Assembly (NCBI GenBank): GCA_937901185.1
Contig: CALCHR010000191.1
Coordinates: forward strand, 1-32,271
Direction: 5' to 3'
Length of the DNA: 32,271 nt
Source: an uncultured Bacteroidales bacterium
Lineage (GTDB): Bacteria; Bacteroidota; Bacteroidia; Bacteroidales; Bacteroidaceae
Within the stretch, counting starts at the first letter, position 1; each line of letters begins with the position of its first letter. The translations under genes and the position numbers were made by a program. Below, piece after piece: positions 7,819-14,457 of this stretch. The notes below the pieces were generated by a model, which saw nothing but the letters and a program-made list of their open reading frames with translations, did no database searches and was not told the DNA's origin.

Positions 7819-8962
7819 GTTGTTTTATATTAAAAAGTTTTAGAATAAAGTGTTTATAATTCTTATAGATGTCAAATATTGTATCTAGGAATATTATTAC
7901 CAACAAAGGTACAATAAACCAGAAAAGTAATCGTGTTAAAGGGAATTTATTTTTATTTTCTATGTTTTTTATATCCGAATTCAATTCTGGTAGATTATTA
8001 TTACTCCATTTTTCTTTAATTATCCCATCTTTAAGAATAACTAGTCCCGGATTAGAACGAACTAAATATCTTAATTGCATTTCATCTCCTTTTAGAAAAG
8101 GGTATGCAGCTCCTGTTCGATCTTGCCAATTTGCTAAATCCATACTGTCAGATGTAATAACACCATAAAAACTTATATGATTTTCTTCACAAAAATCGTA
8201 TAAATCGTTTATTCGGTCATTGCATCCATCATCAGCTGTTGCAATTTCTGGTATTGTAAGAAGGAATGTATAATTTGTATCTATTAGTATATCAAATGTG
8301 TAATCTTTTCTTCCGTCAATAGATGTTAGGTAGAATCCTAGTAATTTAGGGTCTTCTCCATTTATGATAGCTGTTTTTAAGTCAACATTATTTCTATAGG
8401 CAGTAAAATCTAATAAAGGAAGGTAGTGAATGGAGTATAAACTTAGGCCCACGACGTAAACTAAGGCATAAGTCGATATCAGCCATTGATTTCTTTCTGT
8501 GATAAATCTTCTTATAAATTTATTCTCTAATAAAATATATGTTGAAAGTATTAAGAGAATAATATTTTTAATAAAAGTTTGTTGATGTGTTAAGGTTATA
8601 GCATCTCCAAAACACCCGCAGTCATTTACTGGATTATATATGTATATATAAGTTGTAATAGCTGTCATTATTAACATAAACAAGAATATGGAAGATGTTG
8701 TTAATCTCCGACGTATTCCTAAGAATAAGCTAATGCCCAATAATGACTCTGATATACCAAGAAGAAAGGAAATAGAAAGAGGGATTAGTGAATCATAAGA
8801 TATCATGATTCCTACACCCTTTAAGTATTCATTTATTTTATAAGACATGCCCATTGGGTCTACTGCTTTTACAAACCCAGAGGCAAGAAATATAGCAGCT
8901 ATAAATAATCTACAAAAATTTACAGCCACCCATCTAATTATATGTCGTTTGCTATACTTCAA
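7793..8962 (-). CDS. DoxX-like membrane protein with thioredoxin-like region (BT_3928 family)
   Basis: 389 residues. The N-terminal half has four to five membrane segments of the DoxX/MauE type (FCRLFIAAIFLASGFVKAVDP is the signature first helix, and VNDCGCFGDAI a conserved loop). The C-terminal half, about 215-340, looks like a periplasmic thioredoxin-like fold (DYTFDILIDTNYTFLL, GVITSDSMDLANWQ, AYPFLKGDEMQL, PGLVILKDGIIKEKW) without a CxxC redox pair, then a last membrane helix at about 350-370. The start must be the TTG at 8962, because an in-frame stop (TAA) lies immediately upstream. Gene ends overlap both neighbours (11 bp with DUF1599, 26 bp with tpiA). I recognise this as the family called BT_3928 in Bacteroides. 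Its function is unknown, perhaps linked to redox or quinone chemistry at the membrane. Confidence 0.8.
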   Translation of the reverse strand: MKYSKRHIIRWVAVNFCRLFIAAIFLASGFVKAVDPMGMSYKINEYLKGVGIMISYDSLIPLSISFLLGISESLLGISLFLGIRRRLTTSSIFLFMLIMTAITTYIYIYNPVNDCGCFGDAITLTHQQTFIKNIILLILSTYILLENKFIRRFITERNQWLISTYALVYVVGLSLYSIHYLPLLDFTAYRNNVDLKTAIINGEDPKLLGFYLTSIDGRKDYTFDILIDTNYTFLLTIPEIATADDGCNDRINDLYDFCEENHISFYGVITSDSMDLANWQDRTGAAYPFLKGDEMQLRYLVRSNPGLVILKDGIIKEKWSNNNLPELNSDIKNIENKNKFPLTRLLFWFIVPLLVIIFLDTIFDIYKNYKHFILKLFNIKQHEKENCSR

Positions 8963-9509
8963 TTATTAGTTTAATAAGTGCAAATACAGAATAGTTGAGC
9001 ATATCCATATAATTGGCATCGATACCTTCTGACACTATTGTGTTTCCTTGTAAATTTTCAATCTGCTTGGTTCTGAAAATTTTCATTAAAATCAAATCTG
9101 TATACGAAGAGACTCTCATATTTCTCCACGCTTCGTCATAGTCATGATTTTTCTTCAACATCAAGTCTAAAGTAATTGCTGCGTATTTATCGTATAGTTG
9201 GATTATATCTGCTTCAGAATGATCTTCAATATCAGCGGCTCCTAATTCTAGCTGGATGAGTCCAATTAAACTATAATTAATAATACCAATAAATTCATCA
9301 GCAATTCCTTCATTAATTAGACTTTGTTTTTTTGTTTCTATAGAGCGTATTCTATTTGCTTTTATATATAATTGATCTGTAATAGAAGTTGGTCTCATGA
9401 TACGCCAAGCAGCTCCATAGTCGTGCATCTTTTTTTGGAATAAATCACGACATATTTTTAATACTTGTTCAAATTCTTCTTGAGTATTTATAGGCTTCTT
9501 GTCATCCAT
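8952..9509 (-). CDS. DUF1599 protein with two tandem domains
   Basis: 185 residues made of two copies of the same helical domain: KKMHDYGAAWRIMRPTSITD with INYSLIGLIQLE in the first (about 28-90), and KKNHDYDEAWRNMRVSSYTD with LNYSVFALIKL in the second (about 120-182). The repeated HDYxxAWRxMR motif is the signature of DUF1599, a domain I recall as being grouped with predicted nucleotide-modification or nucleotide-binding proteins. No function is proven. It appears to be the first gene of the operon leading to tpiA and folE. I found no TAnnTTTG box in the 90 bp upstream, part of which is the prs terminator. Confidence 0.82.
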   Translation of the reverse strand: MDDKKPINTQEEFEQVLKICRDLFQKKMHDYGAAWRIMRPTSITDQLYIKANRIRSIETKKQSLINEGIADEFIGIINYSLIGLIQLELGAADIEDHSEADIIQLYDKYAAITLDLMLKKNHDYDEAWRNMRVSSYTDLILMKIFRTKQIENLQGNTIVSEGIDANYMDMLNYSVFALIKLIIEV

Positions 9510-9538
9510 AACTTATAATGAAATAGAATACTTTGAAA

Positions 9539-9576
9539 AAATATAAACTGCAGAGCAAATCCTGCAGTTTATATTT
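9539..9576 (-). terminator. terminator of prs
   Basis: A perfect 15-bp stem (9539-9553 with 9562-9576, core ACTGCAG/CTGCAGT) closes an 8-nt loop. On the - strand the stem runs straight into TTTTTC, giving a strong intrinsic terminator 21 bp after the prs stop codon. Confidence 0.85.
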
Positions 9577-9596
9577 TATAAATTGAATATGCTTTA

Positions 9597-10532
9597 TTAA
9601 ATCAAATACTGCGAACTGATACTTTCATTATCCATCACACGGCGGATTGTTTCAGCTAACATTCCTGATACAGAAATCTGTTTAACCTTAGAGCATGTTC
9701 CTTTGTAAGGAATACTATCAGTGAATACGATTTCTTCGAGAGCAGAGGCAGCAACACGTTCGTCAGCCGGGCCAGACATGATACAATGTGAGGCAATAGC
9801 TCTAACACTATTTGCGCCATTTTCTATCATAATATTAGCTGCCTTTGTGATAGTTCCAGCAGTATCTACGATATCATCAACAAGTATTACATCCATTCCT
9901 TTGACATCACCAATAATTTGCATGCTGTCAACAACGTTGGCCTTTTTACGTGATTTATCACATAACACCATCGGGCAATCTAAATATTTTGCATAAGTGC
10001 TAGCACGTTTTGAGCCGCCAACATCAGGGGTTGCGATGCATAGATTAGGAAGGTTCAATGATTTCACATAGGGGAGCATTATAGTAGATGCGTATAGGTG
10101 ATCAACGGGAACATCAAAGAAACCTTGTTCTTGATCAGCATGTAAATCCATTGTTATTAGTCTATCAATTCCAGCTACACTCAGTAAATCTGCTACTAAT
10201 TTGGCTCCAATTGATACACGAGGCTTACTCTTTCTATCTTGACGTGCCCAACCAAAGTAAGGAACAACAGCACAGATGCTACGAGCAGAAGCACGTTTGG
10301 CTGCATCAATCATTAACAGTAATTCCATCAGATTATCTGCATTGGGGAAGGTTGATTGTACCAAGAAGACATCGCGTCCGCGAATAGATTCTTCGTAGCA
10401 TACTTCAAATTCTCCATCAGCAAAATGAGTAATTACTAAGTTTCCTAATGGGCAGTTTAAATTGGCACAAATCTTTTCTGCAAGATACTTAGATTTTGTA
10501 CCGGAGAAAATCATGAAAGAATTATTATTCAT
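9597..10532 (-). CDS. prs: ribose-phosphate pyrophosphokinase (PRPP synthetase)
   Basis: 311 residues. It makes PRPP from ribose 5-phosphate and ATP for nucleotide, His, Trp and NAD synthesis. Visible family features are the flexible-loop segment PYFGWARQDRKSKPRVSIGA (about 91-110), the metal and catalytic histidine in TMDLHADQEQGFFDVPVDHL (H131), and the PRPP-binding loop ILVDDIVDTAGT. The length matches class I enzymes. It follows the ThiE/TenI-like gene by 25 bp, which suggests co-transcription, and ends at a strong intrinsic terminator. Confidence 0.97.
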   Translation of the reverse strand: MNNNSFMIFSGTKSKYLAEKICANLNCPLGNLVITHFADGEFEVCYEESIRGRDVFLVQSTFPNADNLMELLLMIDAAKRASARSICAVVPYFGWARQDRKSKPRVSIGAKLVADLLSVAGIDRLITMDLHADQEQGFFDVPVDHLYASTIMLPYVKSLNLPNLCIATPDVGGSKRASTYAKYLDCPMVLCDKSRKKANVVDSMQIIGDVKGMDVILVDDIVDTAGTITKAANIMIENGANSVRAIASHCIMSGPADERVAASALEEIVFTDSIPYKGTCSKVKQISVSGMLAETIRRVMDNESISSQYLI

Positions 10533-10557
10533 AGTATTAAAACTATTAAAATTGGAA

Positions 10558-11175
10558 TTATTGATTTTTTTCTGCTATTTTTCTTAATTTACGGAAATGA
10601 TTTATCAACTCCTTGAAATCTTGAGTAGAATGTAAGTCAAATCTATTCCAGATAGCCCCTAATAAAACGGCGCCACCAAAACCATAGTCTTTGACTTTCT
10701 GGATATTTTCAATGTCAATGCCGCCTAATGCCATGACTTTTTTGTCAATTACCTTTTTCTGAGCTTGCTCTTGCAACTCTAGATGCGAGAACGAAGAAGA
10801 GTAATCGACTTTTGAAATGCTGTCAAATATTGGTGAAAGAAATACATAGTCACATTTCTTCTTGTGTGCTTTTACTTCATCAAAGGTATGGCAAGAGCAA
10901 CTAGTATGTCCTTTGTAATTGGGCTGAACTTCTGAGTTTCTAGAATTCAAGTGAATTCCTTTCAACTTATATTCATTTTTCAAATAGAAGTGGTCGTGCA
11001 CTACTATTCGTTTCCGATATTCCTCTGATATGAGGGTGAGCAATCTTTCTGAATATACTGGCTCTGTATTCGGCTTTCTTAAGTGTAAAATTTCTAAACC
11101 TTCATCAAACAGAGCATTCAGAATCTGATGCTCCTCAACAAAAAATTCAGGTTTACTCATCAATATAAGTTTCAT
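10558..11175 (-). CDS. divergent ThiE/TenI-family protein
   Basis: 205 residues with a TIM-barrel layout typical of thiamine phosphate synthase/TenI proteins: ILHLRKP at strand 2, VVHDHFYL, GIHLNSRN, SCSCHTFDEV, CDYVFLSPIFDS, VMALGGID and GAVLLGAIWNRF. Order and spacing fit the family. Several signature positions differ from canonical ThiE, however: the usual GVHLGQxD becomes GIHLNSRN, and the QxRxK-like phosphate/pyrophosphate site is reduced to HLRKP. It may therefore be TenI-like or have altered substrate use rather than being the main thiamine phosphate synthase. It stands with prs rather than with thiC, thiG or thiH. A -7 box lies 29 bp upstream. Confidence 0.75.
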   Translation of the reverse strand: MKLILMSKPEFFVEEHQILNALFDEGLEILHLRKPNTEPVYSERLLTLISEEYRKRIVVHDHFYLKNEYKLKGIHLNSRNSEVQPNYKGHTSCSCHTFDEVKAHKKKCDYVFLSPIFDSISKVDYSSSFSHLELQEQAQKKVIDKKVMALGGIDIENIQKVKDYGFGGAVLLGAIWNRFDLHSTQDFKELINHFRKLRKIAEKNQ

Positions 11176-11203
11176 TTGATGAAATGGTTTTTGCTTTGTT
11201 GGG

Positions 11204-11211
11204 CAAAGTTA
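11204..11211 (-). promoter_or_regulatory. -7 box upstream of the ThiE/TenI-prs operon
   Basis: On the - strand this reads TAACTTTG, matching TAnnTTTG, 29 bp before the ATG at 11175. The -33 element is poor, so the call relies on the -7 box and its position. Confidence 0.5.
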
Positions 11212-11260
11212 CAAAATTTAACTTACGAAGACTATGAACTAGTAAAAAAAGTCTATAAAA

Positions 11261-11551
11261 TTATAGAAAAACTATATCAACAATCACATTTGCCTTTATA
11301 GTGTCGTTCAATTCGCGTATCAATTCTTGCCTCTGCATCATAAGATTTGCCCTTAAACTGGGTGTGTTAAGTTTGACATAGAGCTTCTGATTATATATAT
11401 ATGCCTGTTCAGTATAAGTTTTAAGAGGATAGTCTCTCAGTGTATACCAAGTTTCTATCAGCCTATATTGGTTGAGAGGTGTTTCTAATCCAGATTCTCT
11501 AAGGAATTGGTTTAAGATATTATCCAGTTCTTTAGGTTTGCTACGTCTCAT
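11261..11551 (-). CDS. DUF721 (DciA-like) protein
   Basis: 96 residues of the DUF721 type: RRSKPKELDNILNQFLRESGL at the start, a central ETWYTLRDYPLKTY with the family tryptophan, then KLYVKLNTPSLRANLMMQRQELIRELN. DUF721 includes DciA, the ancestral loader of the DnaB replicative helicase, and in Bacteroidetes this gene commonly sits directly after recF. It overlaps recF by 11 bp, so its synthesis is probably coupled to recF. A helicase-loading role is inferred from family membership and neighbourhood. Confidence 0.82.
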   Translation of the reverse strand: MRRSKPKELDNILNQFLRESGLETPLNQYRLIETWYTLRDYPLKTYTEQAYIYNQKLYVKLNTPSLRANLMMQRQELIRELNDTIKANVIVDIVFL

Positions 11552-12665
11552 CTCCTATCGTATAACTAGAAGTGGTTTCTCCGGAATGAACTACAAAGAT
11601 ACGACAATCTGTGTAAGGAGTTTGTTTTAATATTCTATCCAGTCGGATTCTATCTGTATCTGTAATAAATATTTGTCCAAATTTTTGTTGGGTAACAAAT
11701 TCTATAATGCGCTCCACTCTACCCTGGTCCAGTTTGTCAAATATATCATCTAATAATAATATAGGTGTTCGCTGCTCTCCTTTCTTCTTGAGAAGAGCAA
11801 ATTGGGCCAACTTCATGGCTATACAAAAGGTCTTTGTTTGACCTTGAGAACCTTCGCGGCGCACTGGATATCCATTCAACTCAAATTGCAACTCGTCTTT
11901 GTGTATTCCGTGCAGGGTGTACCCCACTATTCTTTCCCTTTCTCGCCAGTCTTTCAATTGCAACTTCAGATTTCCTCTTTCACAATGAGACGTATATCTA
12001 AGGTCTATCTTCTCTCCTTCGGTATTGCATAGTTGAGAATAAATATTGGTGACGAGAGGAGTTATCTCTTTGGTGAACCCTTCTCTACATTTATATATAT
12101 ATGTAGCATCGTCGGCCATCATCTCTTCTAAGACGTCCATTACGTCCCAGTCTATAGTTTCTTCTTTAAGAAGGCTGTTTCTTTGCTGTAACGTCTTATT
12201 ATATCTCAACAGTGTTTCCAGATAACAAACGTCATATTGGGAGATGATGCTGTCAAACAATTTTCTCCGCTCTTCGCTTCCGCCCTCTACAAATCCCTGG
12301 TCGGAAGGACTGATCATTACTATTGGTACGCTTCCTATATGTTCCGACAATTTGCGAAGATCTTTTCCATCCCGTTTTAATATTTTTCTCTTGCCTTGCT
12401 TCAAACTACATGCCACCTTCAATATTGAGTCTACATCGCTTATATATTCCCCTTGCAACATAAAGCCCTCTTCCCCATGCCTAATATTAAATGCATCTGT
12501 AGGGTTCGTTGAACTTTTGCAGAAAGATAAATAGTAGATAGCATCAAGGATGTTGGTCTTTCCCTGTCCGTTTTGCCCCACAAAGCAATTGATGTGAGGA
12601 GAAAAATCGAGAAACTCCTGCTTGATGTTTTTATAGTTGGCGATAGATATTTTTTGTAGAATCAT
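11541..12665 (-). CDS. recF: DNA replication and repair protein RecF
   Basis: 374 residues from the ATG at 12665 (MILQKISIANYKNIKQ, the standard RecF opening); a longer frame reaching 12719 would place the start upstream of the promoter and is rejected. It is an SMC-like ATPase that loads RecA at gaps. Walker A is GQNGQGKTN (about 30-38), the ABC-type signature is REGSQGQTKTF, and Walker B plus D-loop is ILLLDDIFDKLD. The middle region contains the PSDQGFVEGGSEERRKLFD block characteristic of RecF. A well-formed promoter lies just upstream. The 3' end overlaps the DciA-like gene, forming a replication/repair pair. Confidence 0.96.
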   Translation of the reverse strand: MILQKISIANYKNIKQEFLDFSPHINCFVGQNGQGKTNILDAIYYLSFCKSSTNPTDAFNIRHGEEGFMLQGEYISDVDSILKVACSLKQGKRKILKRDGKDLRKLSEHIGSVPIVMISPSDQGFVEGGSEERRKLFDSIISQYDVCYLETLLRYNKTLQQRNSLLKEETIDWDVMDVLEEMMADDATYIYKCREGFTKEITPLVTNIYSQLCNTEGEKIDLRYTSHCERGNLKLQLKDWRERERIVGYTLHGIHKDELQFELNGYPVRREGSQGQTKTFCIAMKLAQFALLKKKGEQRTPILLLDDIFDKLDQGRVERIIEFVTQQKFGQIFITDTDRIRLDRILKQTPYTDCRIFVVHSGETTSSYTIGDET

Positions 12666-12689
12666 AAAGAGAAATCCCAAAGTGCATGA

Positions 12690-12721
12690 CAAAGGTACAA
12701 AAATAATAACTCTCCCCAAAA
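12690..12721 (-). promoter_or_regulatory. recF promoter (-33/-7)
   Basis: On the - strand, TTTTG (12721-12717), a 19-nt spacer and TACCTTTG (12697-12690) match the Bacteroidetes consensus TTTG-N19-TAnnTTTG. The predicted start of transcription is about 20 nt before the recF ATG at 12665. Confidence 0.75.
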
Positions 12722-12859
12722 TATCTATACTATAGCTGACATGTATTAAATAAGTGCAAAGCGTAAACTCATATAGGAATAAAGATTTTCAGTGTAAACC
12801 TATATTGGATTTTAAGTTTAACCAGTCAATTTTTTCAGTACACTTCAGTATCTTCAAGC

Positions 12860-12926
12860 CTTGACACAAAAGTTTCTAGCGCTTGACACAAAAAAATCAT
12901 GCGGTTGACACAAAAGTTTCAAGCAG
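12860..12926. repeat. 22-bp tandem array in the recF/trmN6 intergenic region
   Basis: Three copies beginning TTGACACAAA start at 12861, 12883 and 12905, an exact 22-bp period; copies 1 and 3 also share AGTTTC. Degenerate related sequence flanks them, with a TTGA again near 12951. The array lies in a 411-bp gap (12666-13076) between divergent promoters for recF and the methyltransferase. The rest of the gap shows no coding potential that I can see. Confidence 0.75.
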
Positions 12927-13025
12927 ATGAAACTTTTTGAAGTTGCTCGCTTGATATCCTTGCGTTATGGCAAATTGAAAACTTATTTAAGTTGTAGACC
13001 GTAGCCTACATGCAGCTCGTTGTCG

Positions 13026-13053
13026 TTGCTCTTGTTTTTTTTCTCTATCTTTG
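13026..13053 (+). promoter_or_regulatory. promoter of the trmN6-porU-porV-ispF run
   Basis: TATCTTTG at 13046-13053 is a full TAnnTTTG -7 box. A TTG at 13026-13028 is a possible -33 element but with only a 17-bp spacer. The ATG at 13077 follows by 23 bp. Confidence 0.6.
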
Positions 13054-13076
13054 CAACAAATATATAGATAACCTTA

Positions 13077-13796
13077 ATGGCAAACGCATATTTTGACTTC
13101 AAGCAATTCAGAGTGTTCCACGATCGTAGTTCAATGAAAGTAGGGACAGACGGAGTGTTGTTGGGAAGTTGGGCCTCAGTGGATACTGCTCAAAACATCT
13201 TAGATATAGGGACAGGGAGCGGTCTTATCGCTTTGATGGTGGCACAGCGGAATTTGCGAGCCAAAGTAGTGGGCGTGGAACTTGATAAAGAGAGCGCTCT
13301 GCAAGCAGAGGAGAACGTTAAGGCTTCTCCTTTTTCCGGGTGCATAGATATTATAAATGCAGATATAAGAGAGTGGGCGTCTAATCAAACTTTTGACCTA
13401 ATACTCTCAAATCCACCATTCTTTGAGGAGGACTTGCTTCCCCAAAAAGCTTCAAGAGCAAAAGCAAGACACACGCAGGCCGGTGGATTGACGCTGGAGG
13501 AACTAGTGGTTAATGTATGCAGACTGTTAAGCCCAAGGGGAGTTTTTGCAGTAGTGTTGCCCTCTCCTATCTCCCTAAGTTTTGAAAGGCTTTGCAATCG
13601 ACAAGGGTTATTTCTTAAGCGGAAGACCGAGGTGGTTACTACTCCGGGGAAATGTCCTAAAAGAAACTTGCTGGAATTTTCTACACATATTATGGAGATA
13701 GAATGTTGCAACCAGATAGTTTTGACGGACCGGCAAGGTTTTCGGTCTTCAGATTATGATAACCTTACTAAAGAATTTTATTTAGATAAGATTTAA
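13077..13796 (+). CDS. trmN6: tRNA1(Val) (adenine-37-N6)-methyltransferase-like protein
   Basis: 239 residues, a class I SAM-dependent N6-adenine methyltransferase of the YfiC/TrmN6 type, which methylates A37 of tRNA1-Val. The N-terminal FKQFRVFHDRSSMKVGTDGVLLG is characteristic, motif I is DIGTGSGL (about 43-50), the acidic SAM residue is in GVELDKES, and motif IV is SNPPFFEEDL (111-120), the catalytic NPPF. Length matches. It heads a + strand run, with its own -7 box, and the next gene follows after 16 bp. Assignment to TrmN6 rather than another small-RNA or protein methyltransferase is by overall resemblance. Confidence 0.88.
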   Translation: MANAYFDFKQFRVFHDRSSMKVGTDGVLLGSWASVDTAQNILDIGTGSGLIALMVAQRNLRAKVVGVELDKESALQAEENVKASPFSGCIDIINADIREWASNQTFDLILSNPPFFEEDLLPQKASRAKARHTQAGGLTLEELVVNVCRLLSPRGVFAVVLPSPISLSFERLCNRQGLFLKRKTEVVTTPGKCPKRNLLEFSTHIMEIECCNQIVLTDRQGFRSSDYDNLTKEFYLDKI

Positions 13797-13812
13797 TACA
13801 GAGAATATTTTT

Positions 13813-14421
13813 ATGAAGATAATAGTTTTTGATGCCTCCTCTTTCAACGAGCAAGGCAATAATGAGAAAGAAAAATCGTTATCTATATATCCGGAGTCAA
13901 CTCTAAGAGTGTTGCCGGACACAGCTCTGTTAATACCCAAACGTCCACTCTTTCTGCCAGAACTTCAAGGGCCTATAAAGGCTTATGTAGCTTGGGCTAT
14001 CAAAATAAGCAGACTAGGTCGCTGTGTCTCAGAGCGATTTGCGGAGCGTTATTATGATAAAGTATCTATAGCTGCATGTCTCGTGGCAGAGGGCTTTTGC
14101 GAGCAAATGCGTTTACTCAATGGTTCAGATATTATAGGCTATAGTTTTGATGGAGCCGTATGCTTGGGAGCATGGAAAGACATATCCGAATTTGAAAAGC
14201 TGGAAGGCTCCATTCAAATAGAAGGTCAAGAGGCTTTGATTGAAGAACCCGACTGGACAAGAAAGGCTGATAAAGCTATCGCTCTATTAAGTAAATACCA
14301 AACCATTAGACAAGGTGATATAATCATATTGAAGACAGATGCCCATTTAGAATTAAGTATAGATAAACACTTGACCGGGGCGCTCGATGGCACAGAGTTG
14401 TTATCTGTTAATCTAAAATAG
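13813..14421 (+). CDS. degenerate fumarylacetoacetate-hydrolase-fold protein
   Basis: 202 residues. The order of blocks follows the FAH family of Bacteroidetes: PDTALLIPKRPLFLPEL, then IKISRLGRCVSERFAERYYDKVSIAA, then GYSFDGAVCLGAW, then RQGDIIILKT near the end. The metal-binding residues that define active FAH enzymes appear to be missing. The ExE pair expected in the strand before the RLG block is replaced by AYVAWAI, the conserved aspartate after the YYD block is absent (LVAEGFCEQ), and the glycine-rich TGTP loop after the GD pair is KTDAHLE. I infer a non-catalytic or refunctioned paralogue. It lies 16 bp after trmN6 and 36 bp before porU, so it is probably co-transcribed with the secretion genes, but no functional link is demonstrated. 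Confidence 0.65.
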   Translation: MKIIVFDASSFNEQGNNEKEKSLSIYPESTLRVLPDTALLIPKRPLFLPELQGPIKAYVAWAIKISRLGRCVSERFAERYYDKVSIAACLVAEGFCEQMRLLNGSDIIGYSFDGAVCLGAWKDISEFEKLEGSIQIEGQEALIEEPDWTRKADKAIALLSKYQTIRQGDIIILKTDAHLELSIDKHLTGALDGTELLSVNLK

Positions 14422-14457
14422 ACATACCCATTAAATTAGACCTTATTATATATATAA

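Noticed and set aside
12861..12910. TTGACA hexamers resembling sigma-70 -35 boxes
   Set aside because: They are part of the 22-bp tandem repeat, and this organism's promoters follow the TTTG/TAnnTTTG pattern, so E. coli-type -35 boxes are not meaningful here.
12915..12934. Palindrome AGTTTCA...TGAAACT as a separate operator
   Set aside because: The left half belongs to the third 22-bp repeat and the right half to its degenerate neighbour, so an independent operator is not needed to explain it.
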